Shown: positions 49,772 to 57,468 of the stretch, piece after piece
Position numbering within the stretch: position 1 is the stretch's first letter
Layout of the letters: each line of letters starts with the position of its first letter
Origin: DATGPD01 sp041398565
GTDB lineage: Bacteria > Planctomycetota > UBA1135 > UBA2386
Assembly: GCA_041398565.1 (NCBI GenBank)
Contig: JAWKUN010000005.1
Location: forward strand, 186,001-250,000
Reading direction: 5' to 3'
Length of the DNA stretch: 64,000 nucleotides
Position numbers and translations under genes: made by a program
Notes under the pieces: model-generated
What the model saw: the letters and a program-made list of their open reading frames with translations, nothing else
Database searches by the model: none
Told to the model about the DNA's origin: nothing

Positions 49772-52072
49772 GTGATTCGACAGTTCGACCAAGCCTTTCG
49801 CCTGAGCACCGCTGCGCGCGTCTCAGTGCTGACGCTCCTCACCCTCCACTCGAACTCCAGGCTTCGAGCTCAGCACTGGGGCATCGCTGACACCCTGACC
49901 CCGAGACGACACTCCGGGCTGGCCTTCGATCCGCAACGGCAACGGCTCGTGTTGTACGGGGGAGAGACCACGACACCGACGGAGTGGGAGACGGGCACCT
50001 GGGAGCTCGCGCGTGGAGCGTGGGTTCGACCCGCCGAGTCCCAACCGCCCGATTTGGGAGCGACTCCGCGACTCGTCGTGGACACGGCGGGGCAACGGGT
50101 GCTGGTCGTGGGCTTCACCGGCACGACAGTGAGCGCCTGGTCGTTCCAGGGATTGCGTTGGCGGCCCGTGGCTCAGGCTCCGTCGCCGGCCGACCCGACC
50201 TACTTCGCCGCCGCCTTCGACGAGTCGCGTCGACGTGTCGTGGTGTGGGGTGGTAGCACCGCCGGCACCGCGCAACTCGCCGTTTGGGAGTGTGACGGCA
50301 CGGCCTGGACATCGGTCGCCGTTGCCGCCGGTCCCACGGGTCGCGACGAACCAGCCATGGCCTACGACGGCACGCGGAACTCGATCATCATGTTCGGTGG
50401 TCGCGATGTCGCGAGCGGTCAGCCGCTGGCCGACACCTGGACTTGGAACGGCAGCGTTTGGACACGACTCACACCGCTGGCAGCTCCACCGGCGCGCAGC
50501 GGTCACAGCATGACCTGGGATCCGGTTCGGCGCCGCGTCGTGCTGTTCGGCGGTGACAGCGGCACACCGCGCGCGGACACCTGGGAGTGGGACGGTACGA
50601 ACTGGACATCGGTGGCCACGGCGGTCACGCCGCCGGCGCGCACCGGCCACGGCGCGGCGTTCGATCCACAACGCAACCGCGTCGTCATCGCCTGCGGAGA
50701 AGGCGCCTCGGGGCTCACGGGAGACACCTGGGAATTCGACGGCGCCAACTGGGCGATCAGGCAAGCGACCGAGGCGCCGCCGCCGCTTCGAGAGCATGCA
50801 GCGGCTTTCGACGCGGCGCGGAGAGAGGTCGTGTTGTTCGGCGGACATGTGCAGTTCGTGTCCTCGGCCGAGACGTGGCGCTTCAAGAACGGTGGATGGA
50901 CCAAGCTACAGCCGACTGCCGCGCCGACCGCGCGGTCGGCGCACGCCATGACCTTCGATGCAGCGCAGGGTCGCATCATTCTCTTCGGAGGCCTCGACAC
51001 CGGCGTGGCCCGTGACGACACGTGGAGCTGGGACGGCAACACCTGGACACTGGCTACGCCGGCGCATCGGCCGCCGGCACGCTGGTCGCATGCGATGACC
51101 TACGACGCGGCGCGTGGTCGGGTCGTTCTGTTCGGCGGACTGGGGACGAGCCAGGTCTTCCTCAGCGACACCTGGGAGTGGGACGGCAACGATTGGCAAC
51201 AGAGGATGCCCGCGACCTCGCCCCCGGCACGCGCCGAAGCAGGCTTGGCGTTCGACGCGGCGCGCAACGAGGTTCTGTTGCACTCCGGCCGTTTCTATGC
51301 CAACAACGTGACCACCTATCTGACCGACACCTGGACCTACGACGGCGTGACATGGACGCTGCGATCGAGTTCGACGCCAGGGCTTCCCGCGCGCGCCGGT
51401 TGCGCCATGACCTATGACGCTGCCACACAGACGGTGCTCGCCTTCGGCGGCAAGAACTCCGCGACGTACTACCCGTACCCGCAGTTGCAGGCCTGGAACG
51501 GCAACGTCTGGTCGGCGGTCACGACCCCGGCACCGGCACCCTCGCCACGCGCACACGCGTCAGCCACCTGGGACGTGGACCGCCGACACCTGGTCTGCTT
51601 CGGCGGCGAGGCCGGCTCCAGTCGCTTCGGTGAGACATGGGTCTTCAGCCGGAATCCCGTAGCAGGAGTTCGGCCGTTGCCGCCGGAGACGGACTGCCAG
51701 GGCTCGATTCTGCCATACATCCTCGCGTCTGGTCTCGGAGTGGTTGGCAACGCCAACTACGCGCTCGACTTCTGGCACCAGGACCCGCCGACACCGACCG
51801 CCCCGGTCGTCTTCCTCGTGTCGACGAACACGGCCATGACCGGAGTGCGATTGGGGACCTGCCAGCTCACGGTCGATCCTGCCACGCTGTTCCACAGCGC
51901 GGCGACGACCCGCACCGGAACCCTCGCCACGTTGCCGCTGCCTGTTCCCGAAGTGCCGAGCCTCATGGGCCTACAGTTCATCGCGCAGGGCCTGACCCTC
52001 GACCCGACCAACGCCGCCCTGAACGGGTTGGCCCTCTCCCTCGGCGCGCGGATCGGGATCGGCGACTTCTGA
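49772..52072 (+). CDS. Large exported Kelch-repeat protein with C-terminal shared module
   Basis: 766 residues from GTG 49772 with GGAGAA upstream. N-terminal hydrophobic segment (VSVLTLLTLHSNSRLRA) is a weak signal peptide. About ten Kelch repeats with the pattern ARSGHSMTWDPVRRRVVLFG, DTWEWDGTNWTSVATAV follow to about residue 625; the count exceeds one propeller, so two may be present. Residues about 630-766 are the shared module (TDCQGSILPYILASGLGVV, GVRLGTCQLTVDPATLFHS, VPSLMGLQFIAQGLTLDPTN). A shorter paralogue with the same plan is at 31765. Codon use like neighbours. Likely binds a surface partner; no enzyme motif. Confidence 0.92.
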   Translation: MIRQFDQAFRLSTAARVSVLTLLTLHSNSRLRAQHWGIADTLTPRRHSGLAFDPQRQRLVLYGGETTTPTEWETGTWELARGAWVRPAESQPPDLGATPRLVVDTAGQRVLVVGFTGTTVSAWSFQGLRWRPVAQAPSPADPTYFAAAFDESRRRVVVWGGSTAGTAQLAVWECDGTAWTSVAVAAGPTGRDEPAMAYDGTRNSIIMFGGRDVASGQPLADTWTWNGSVWTRLTPLAAPPARSGHSMTWDPVRRRVVLFGGDSGTPRADTWEWDGTNWTSVATAVTPPARTGHGAAFDPQRNRVVIACGEGASGLTGDTWEFDGANWAIRQATEAPPPLREHAAAFDAARREVVLFGGHVQFVSSAETWRFKNGGWTKLQPTAAPTARSAHAMTFDAAQGRIILFGGLDTGVARDDTWSWDGNTWTLATPAHRPPARWSHAMTYDAARGRVVLFGGLGTSQVFLSDTWEWDGNDWQQRMPATSPPARAEAGLAFDAARNEVLLHSGRFYANNVTTYLTDTWTYDGVTWTLRSSSTPGLPARAGCAMTYDAATQTVLAFGGKNSATYYPYPQLQAWNGNVWSAVTTPAPAPSPRAHASATWDVDRRHLVCFGGEAGSSRFGETWVFSRNPVAGVRPLPPETDCQGSILPYILASGLGVVGNANYALDFWHQDPPTPTAPVVFLVSTNTAMTGVRLGTCQLTVDPATLFHSAATTRTGTLATLPLPVPEVPSLMGLQFIAQGLTLDPTNAALNGLALSLGARIGIGDF

Positions 52073-52132
52073 CCGAGTCGAGACTCAGCGCTCGAGAGTG
52101 CCACGATCCGACGCGGAGTCCGCAGCTCGGTC

Positions 52133-52936
52133 GTGGTTGCTTCCGTCGACGGATCCGGCTCTCCTGCGGCGATGCTGCGCCGACGCGTGCACCGGTTGCT
52201 CGAAGTCGCGGCCGACGGCGACCGCCTGAGTCGCGCAGTCGACCTGGGCCTGGTCTTGTTGATCCTGGCCAACGTGACCGCCGTCGTGCTGGACAGCGTG
52301 CCGCGCATCCACGCACGGTACGGCGACGCGTTCGGCGCCTTCGAGACATTCTCCCTCGTGGTGTTCGGCCTCGAGTACGCGCTGCGGCTGTGGTCGTGCC
52401 CGGAGAACCCGCGCTTCGCCGACCCCGTGCGCGGCCGGCTGCGCTGCGCCCGCCAGCCGATGATGCTGATCGACCTGCTGTCGGTGCTTCCCGGCCTCTT
52501 GACCATGCAGGCGCTCGACCTGCGCATGCTCCGCGCCGTGCGCCTGCTCCGACTGCTCCGACTGCTGAAGCTCACGCGCTACTCCTCGTCGCTGCAGACC
52601 TTCGGCCGCATCCTGCGCAGCAAGGCGCCCGAGCTCGTGTCGACGCTGGTCGTGATGCTGCTCCTCCTGGTAATGGCGTCGTCGCTCATGTTCGTGCTCG
52701 AGAACGATGCCAACCCTGCGTTCGACAGCATCCCCACCGCGATGTGGTGGGGCATCGCGACGTTCACGACCGTCGGCTACGGCGACATCACCCCGATCAC
52801 ACCGGCCGGCCGGCTCCTCGGCGGCATGGTGGCGATCCTGGGGATCGCCATGTTCGCGATCCCGGCCGGGGTCCTGGGCGCTGCCTTCGTCGAGGAGCAG
52901 CAGCGCCGGCGCGGGCGCCGTGATGACCGGACATGA
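52133..52936 (+). CDS. Voltage-gated-type potassium channel / ion transporter
   Basis: 267 residues, or 254 from ATG 52172. Six-helix plan: S1 (LGLVLLILANVTAVVLD), S2 and S3 (FGAFETFSLVVFGLEYALRL, PMMLIDLLSVLPGLLTM), a short arginine-rich S4 (RMLRAVRLLRLLRLLKLTRY), S5 (LVSTLVVMLLLLVMASSLMF), pore with the potassium filter TTVGYGD, and S6 (GGMVAILGIAMFAIPAGVLG). Forms tetramers in the cell membrane and passes K+ in response to voltage. It converges on the dehydrogenase gene, stops 27 nt apart. No regulatory ligand-binding domain follows S6, only a basic tail. Confidence 0.95.
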   Translation: MVASVDGSGSPAAMLRRRVHRLLEVAADGDRLSRAVDLGLVLLILANVTAVVLDSVPRIHARYGDAFGAFETFSLVVFGLEYALRLWSCPENPRFADPVRGRLRCARQPMMLIDLLSVLPGLLTMQALDLRMLRAVRLLRLLRLLKLTRYSSSLQTFGRILRSKAPELVSTLVVMLLLLVMASSLMFVLENDANPAFDSIPTAMWWGIATFTTVGYGDITPITPAGRLLGGMVAILGIAMFAIPAGVLGAAFVEEQQRRRGRRDDRT

Positions 52937-52963
52937 CGCCACCGCCACGTAGGCACGTCTGGC

Positions 52964-53989
52964 CTACGGCTCCAGAACCACCTTGCCGAAGGTCTGCCGC
53001 TCCTCGAGCAGACGGTGCGCCTCGGCCACCTGCGACAGCACCAGTACCCGGTCGAGCACCGGCCGCAAGCGGCCTTGGTCGAACACGCGCAGCAGTCGCC
53101 GCAGGTCGCCCTTGCGCCCCATGGTGTTGCCGATGATCTCGAGGTTCTTGAAGAACACCTGGTGCAGGCTGATCTCGACCTGACCGCCGGTAGTGGCGCC
53201 GCAGGTCACGAGCCGCCCGCCGCGCGCCAGACACTTCACCGAGCCCGGAAACGTCGCCTGACCGACGTGCTCGAACACGACGTCGACGCCGCGCTTGCCG
53301 GTGTGCTCGCGCACGCGCGCGGCGAAGTCCTCGTTGCGGTAGTCGATGGCGACGTCGGCGCCGAGCTGGAGCGCGGCTTCGCACTTGTCGGGGCCACCCG
53401 CGGTAGTGAGCACGGTGGCACCGCGCATCTTGGCCAGCTGGATGGCGGCGCTGCCGACGCCGGAGCCAGCGGCGTGCACCAGCACGACGTCGCCCTCGCG
53501 CAGGCGCGCCTTGCGCAGCATGGCGTCGGCGGTCTGGAACACCAGCGGCACGCACGCGGCCTGGACGAAGTCGAGCCGCTTCGGTTTCGGCGCGACGTTG
53601 GCAGCGGGCACCACCACGAACTGCGCACAGGCGCCGTCGCGGCCTTCGCCGAGGATCGCGTAGCTCCGACACAGGTTGTCGTCGCCGTCGAGACAGGCTT
53701 CGCACGCGCCGCACGACACGCCGGGCAGGAGGACCACCTCATCACCCTCGGCAACACTCTCGACCCGGCTGCCCACCGCGTCGACCACCCCGGCCGCGTC
53801 GCTGCCCAGCACCAACGGCAGCGGGAACTTGTGGCCCGGCACGCCGCGGCGAACCCAAGTGTCCAGATGGTTCACCCCCACCGCGCGCACCGCGACGCGC
53901 ACCTCGCCGGGACCAGGCTCGGGCGTCGGACGTTCTTCGAACACCAGGCGCTCGAGGCCACCGTGCTCGCGCACGACGAGGGCCTTCAC
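52964..53989 (-). CDS. Zinc-type medium-chain dehydrogenase/reductase
   Basis: 341 residues, full length. The structural-zinc lobe is kept (LLPGVSCGACEACLDGDDNL, C-terminal C after four residues), and the Rossmann fold reads VLVHAAGSGVGSAAIQLAKM with the GxGxxG glycine set. The usual catalytic-zinc cysteine is replaced: the site reads RAVGVNHLDTWVRRGVPG, with asparagine, so this is not a classical alcohol dehydrogenase and resembles the quinone-oxidoreductase-like/crotonyl-CoA-reductase-like branch. It would use NAD(P)H on an unknown enone, quinone or acyl-CoA. ATG 53989 begins MKALVVREHGGLERLVFEER, as usual for this family. Confidence 0.93.
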   Translation of the reverse strand: MKALVVREHGGLERLVFEERPTPEPGPGEVRVAVRAVGVNHLDTWVRRGVPGHKFPLPLVLGSDAAGVVDAVGSRVESVAEGDEVVLLPGVSCGACEACLDGDDNLCRSYAILGEGRDGACAQFVVVPAANVAPKPKRLDFVQAACVPLVFQTADAMLRKARLREGDVVLVHAAGSGVGSAAIQLAKMRGATVLTTAGGPDKCEAALQLGADVAIDYRNEDFAARVREHTGKRGVDVVFEHVGQATFPGSVKCLARGGRLVTCGATTGGQVEISLHQVFFKNLEIIGNTMGRKGDLRRLLRVFDQGRLRPVLDRVLVLSQVAEAHRLLEERQTFGKVVLEP

Positions 53990-54138
53990 GAGGCCTCCTC
54001 GGCGGTGGCCGGACGGGCAGGCGCGAACGGCGACGACGCGGCACGGTCGAAGACCGTGCCGCGCGCGTGCGGAGGTCGGGGCGTGGCTACCATGGGGCAG
54101 CCGAGACTAGCGCAGCGACCCGGAACTTCAGGCACCGC

Positions 54139-54176
54139 TCTCGGTCCGCGGCCGCGGCGGAGAAGAACCACCGAGA
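54139..54176 (-). terminator. Inverted repeat with nested palindrome past the large secreted protein gene
   Basis: TCTCGGT / ACCGAGA arms enclose the palindrome CCGCGGCCGCGG; the structure lies 22-59 nt beyond the stop at 54198 on the minus strand. A terminator is plausible but no U-run follows. Confidence 0.35.
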
Positions 54177-54197
54177 CCACGGAGGTCGCAGGGCAGG

Positions 54198-56747
54198 CTA
54201 GCGCCGCCCGCCGATGGTCGTCTCGACGGCGTTGCTCTGCACCAGCGGCAGAGGCGTCGACACGCCGCGGTCGGCCACCGTCGCCTGCGTCGACAGCCGG
54301 CCGCCGATCAGCGAGGCCTGGTTGGGCACCGCCACCGACAGGCTGCCGAAGCCGAGCGCGTTCAGCGAGAACGGCAGGGACAGCGCCACCGGGTACACGT
54401 CGAGGGTGCAGCGCGGGCCCATGCCGATCGTCGACAGCGGAATCGGCGCCGAGCGCGTGCCGATGGCCAACGAGCCGAAGCTGCTGCCGTTGGGGAGCAA
54501 GACCTCGTAGTCGATGGTCTGACCGGTCTCCGGCGTACCGGAGCCCCGGTGTGCCGGCACGTTGTTGTTGGTGCCCGGGCAGCCGGCCCCGTAGGACACG
54601 AACGTGCCCGGGGTGTAGTTCCAGTACTCGGCGACGACGGTCTCGTCGGCGCTCACGGTGAGGGTCACGCTGAGGTTGGCGCTCACCTGGGTGCCGCGGC
54701 GCCAACGCCGGAACGGGTTGTTGCCAGTCGTGGCGGGCGCCGTGAGCGTCACCGAATCGCCGTCGCGGTAGACGCGCGTGAACGTGGTGGAGCCATCACG
54801 ACGACCGTTGAGGTCGTCGATGCTCACCGCGATCGCCACGCCGCTGGTCGGGTTGGTCGAGCCGATGGTGAGGACGCGCTGCGCGTCGTAGCGCGCCTCG
54901 ACGGTGTCGTCCTCGGTGCCGATGTCGTCGACGGTTAGGTCGAGCTGCCCGATCGGCTGCAGCTGCCAGGCGCCCGACGGCGACACCTTGTGCGCCCAGC
55001 GCCGGAACACGTAGCTCGTGCCACCGCTGGTGTGCGTGAGCGGCGCCGTCACCGTGTAGCCCTGCCGCGGGGTGAACGTGCGGGTGAAGCTGGTGTTGCC
55101 GTCCTTGAGGCTGTTGCGGTCGGTCACGTCGAGCGCGATCGGCACCCTGATCGCGTTGGTGGCGTCGACGTTGAGCACCACCCAGGTCGGCGCGTAGTCG
55201 TCGCGGCCGAACCAGGCGTAGTGGGACGTCGACGTGCTCGACGAGGTCATGGCCGAGCCCGTGCCGACGAAGGTGCGCTGGTCGACCCAGTTGCGCTGCA
55301 CGTCGAAGTAGTCGCCGAAACGGTTGCCGGTCGGGCCCGCGACGCCACTGCGCAGGGAGTAGAAAGTCAGGCCGCCGGTCCACCCTTGGTAGGAGTCGAT
55401 GATGGTGGCGCTGCAATGGACGTAGTTGGTCGCCGAACCGATGGCCGTGACGATTCCGACGTGACCCAGGCTGTTGGCCTCGGCGGCGGCGAAGCCGAAG
55501 CAGTTCGCGCTGCTCCAGATGTCGGACTCGGCGACGAGCGTGCGGTCGGAGCTGCGGAAGCGCGACACGCGCAGGTACGGATTGGGCCGGCCACCTTGCG
55601 AGTTGCAGGTCCAGATGAAGCCGATCTCGGTGCTCTGCCCCCACGAGCCGCGAATGCGACCCATGACGTTGCCCATCCAATCGCGGCCGTCGGGGCCGAC
55701 GCACGAAGCGGTGCCACCGGTGAAGGAAGCGATGCCGCGATCGACGAAGCTGTTGTTGCCGGCCGCGTCCTGCCGCCAGATGCGCATCGTCGTGGTGTTG
55801 ATGTAGTCGGCCCAGAACATCTCGCTGCCGTCGCCGCCGTTGGCCAGACGCCACGAGGCACCGCCGCCGTTGCCGGCCACATCACCACGGAAGTACGAGA
55901 AGCTGACCGTGCCGCCGGCTTGCAGCTGCGACAACGGGATGCGCACGCGCAGCGCGGAGACGAACGTGTTGCTGCCGTTGGTCTCATGACGGAACACGTT
56001 CGAGGTCCAGTAGAAGTACGTGTCGTTGTAGGAGACGTCGGGGAAGTCGAACCAGTGGTTGGTCGGGAAGCCGAAGCGCGTCGGATCGAAGACCCAGCGC
56101 TTCCAGCTGCTGGCGACGCCACTGCGCAGATCGTCGCGCCCGGCCGCCACCGCCAGCCGGATCGAGCCGACGCCGGTCGATGCGCTGTACGCGTTCTGCA
56201 TGTACCAGACCGTGATGTCGTGCGAGCGCACGTACTCGACGCGCTGGTCGCAGCAGAAGCCGCCGTCGACGGCCGGGAAGAACGTGTAGGGGTTCACGTA
56301 GTCGAAGGTCTGCCCCGAGTCGCGCGACAGCGCCGCGAACCAGTTGCCGGTCTGCCACACCGTGTCCTGACAGACGGCGGCCGACGGCTCGACCGCCGCG
56401 GTCGTCGACGTGTTGGCACCGGTCGGTCGACACTCGCGGTTGGTGAAGAAGGTGAAGTTGCCAGTCGTCGGCCCGGTGGTGCCGGCCTCGGCGGCGGGCG
56501 GCGTGGTCGGCTGCGGGATCCCGCGGTCCGGTCCGATCGGAAGGACGCGGCGCGGGTCCGGGTGACCCGGGTCGCGCGCCCCCTGAGGAGGCACGGGGAT
56601 GTCGATGCCCGGGGCCATGAGCCCGGCGCGTTCGGGAGCGATCGACGTGTGCACGTCCTGACCGCATGGCACGGCGTCTTGCTGCGCGGCGAGAGGCAGC
56701 GCCGCGGTCAGCACCGAGAGAGCGCCGAGGAGAGAGCGATAAGTCAT
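54198..56747 (-). CDS. Large exported protein with sialidase-like N-terminal region, beta repeats and terminal shared module
   Basis: 849 residues from ATG 56747. Signal peptide (LLGALSVLTAALPLAAQ). Residues about 90-540 have aromatic-rich, sialidase/exo-alpha-like blade motifs (WFAALSRDSGQTFDYVNPYT, YNDTYFYWTSNVFRHETNGS, RNWVDQRTFVGTGSAMTSSS) and may form a propeller. Two copies of an InlB/'bacterial repeat' type domain follow (VTAPLTHTSGGTSYVFRRW, LTAPATTGNNPFRRWRRGTQ). Residues about 715-849 are the shared module with both cysteines (GTFVSYGAGCPGTNNNVPAH, GPRCTLDVYPVALSLPFSLN). It has no clear catalytic residues for a glycoside hydrolase. Confidence 0.88.
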   Translation of the reverse strand: MTYRSLLGALSVLTAALPLAAQQDAVPCGQDVHTSIAPERAGLMAPGIDIPVPPQGARDPGHPDPRRVLPIGPDRGIPQPTTPPAAEAGTTGPTTGNFTFFTNRECRPTGANTSTTAAVEPSAAVCQDTVWQTGNWFAALSRDSGQTFDYVNPYTFFPAVDGGFCCDQRVEYVRSHDITVWYMQNAYSASTGVGSIRLAVAAGRDDLRSGVASSWKRWVFDPTRFGFPTNHWFDFPDVSYNDTYFYWTSNVFRHETNGSNTFVSALRVRIPLSQLQAGGTVSFSYFRGDVAGNGGGASWRLANGGDGSEMFWADYINTTTMRIWRQDAAGNNSFVDRGIASFTGGTASCVGPDGRDWMGNVMGRIRGSWGQSTEIGFIWTCNSQGGRPNPYLRVSRFRSSDRTLVAESDIWSSANCFGFAAAEANSLGHVGIVTAIGSATNYVHCSATIIDSYQGWTGGLTFYSLRSGVAGPTGNRFGDYFDVQRNWVDQRTFVGTGSAMTSSSTSTSHYAWFGRDDYAPTWVVLNVDATNAIRVPIALDVTDRNSLKDGNTSFTRTFTPRQGYTVTAPLTHTSGGTSYVFRRWAHKVSPSGAWQLQPIGQLDLTVDDIGTEDDTVEARYDAQRVLTIGSTNPTSGVAIAVSIDDLNGRRDGSTTFTRVYRDGDSVTLTAPATTGNNPFRRWRRGTQVSANLSVTLTVSADETVVAEYWNYTPGTFVSYGAGCPGTNNNVPAHRGSGTPETGQTIDYEVLLPNGSSFGSLAIGTRSAPIPLSTIGMGPRCTLDVYPVALSLPFSLNALGFGSLSVAVPNQASLIGGRLSTQATVADRGVSTPLPLVQSNAVETTIGGRR

Positions 56748-56896
56748 TTCTGGATAGTGTCTTGAGTAGACCACGGCGCGAGTCCGCGGCGAGTTCGCCC
56801 ACGGAATGCCAGGAAGCCGCAGCAGCGCACGCGAAAACCCCGCGGAGGCTCTGGCTTGCCCGCCGTCGCCACCGGCTCTAGAAGGCGCGACCCCGC

Positions 56897-57100
56897 ATGT
56901 CCGGCATCAAGCGCGTCTGGATCGAAGAGGGTTGCATCGCCTGCAGTCTGTGCACGAGCTACTGCCCCGAGGTGTTCCTGGTGGAGAACGGGGAGACGTG
57001 CGTCATCAAGCGTGACGCCGGCGCCTGGTTGCAGGAGAAGGACGAGGAGATCCGCGACGCGGCCCACGACTGCCCGGTCGAAGTCATCAAGGTCGAGTAG
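56897..57100 (+). CDS. Small 4Fe-4S ferredoxin
   Basis: 67 residues. Cluster ligands are Cys13, Cys16 and Cys19 in EEGCIACSLCTSYCP, with Cys23 at the end of that run, and Cys59 in HDCPVEVIKVE. One [4Fe-4S] cluster can be bound by the C-x2-C-x2-C plus CP pattern of this type; an extra cysteine at 35 (TCVIKRD) also exists. Electron carrier in the cytoplasm; partners unknown. ATG 56897 gives MSGIKRVWIEEGCIAC, the usual start for this group. A hairpin-rich region begins 78 nt after the stop. Confidence 0.93.
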   Translation: MSGIKRVWIEEGCIACSLCTSYCPEVFLVENGETCVIKRDAGAWLQEKDEEIRDAAHDCPVEVIKVE

Positions 57101-57468
57101 GTCTCCGCGCCCACGCCGGTCCGACCGGACTCGGACTGTGCGACCGATGCGTGCCACCAGCAAGTATCGCGATGCGGGGAGTCAGCGTTCAGCGGTGGAA
57201 TCTGACTCCATCCGCTGATCGCTGGTGCGATGGGCGGCGACCTCGGTCGCCGGCGCATCCAGTGCTCCAGCCGTGAGCGCACGCTCTCGGTCGCTCCGCG
57301 AACGAGCGAGAGCCCGCATCGACGATTGCCATCGCACGCGCATTGACTCGTCGCCGATCCGTGTGCAACGTGTGCGAGCACACGCAGGGGCCGCGAAAAC
57401 TCGCGCGATGCGTGTGCGTTCGCTTCACGAACCCGAAGGACTCCAGAAGGACACAGGAAGGACCCATC
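57101..57468. other. Gap with a cluster of hairpins
   Basis: 368 nt without a protein-like frame. Within 57179-57252 are GAGTCAG / CTGACTC (57179-57185, 57202-57208), an overlapping and mutually exclusive pair CAGCGG / CCGCTG (57190-57195, 57212-57217), and CGGCGACC-TC-GGTCGCCG (57235-57252, in practice a 7-bp stem with a 4-nt loop). They could terminate the ferredoxin transcript or form a structured leader of the beta-helix gene. Confidence 0.45.

Noticed and set aside
49489..49775. GTTCGGAGAATG shared by the leaders near 31490 and 49758
   Set aside because: A 12-base match with no fixed distance to either start codon; at 49758 it is mostly the ribosome binding site, so likely chance.
54990..56765. 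Plus-strand frame of 591 codons opposite the large secreted protein
   Set aside because: Antisense shadow with valine/arginine bias and no domain.
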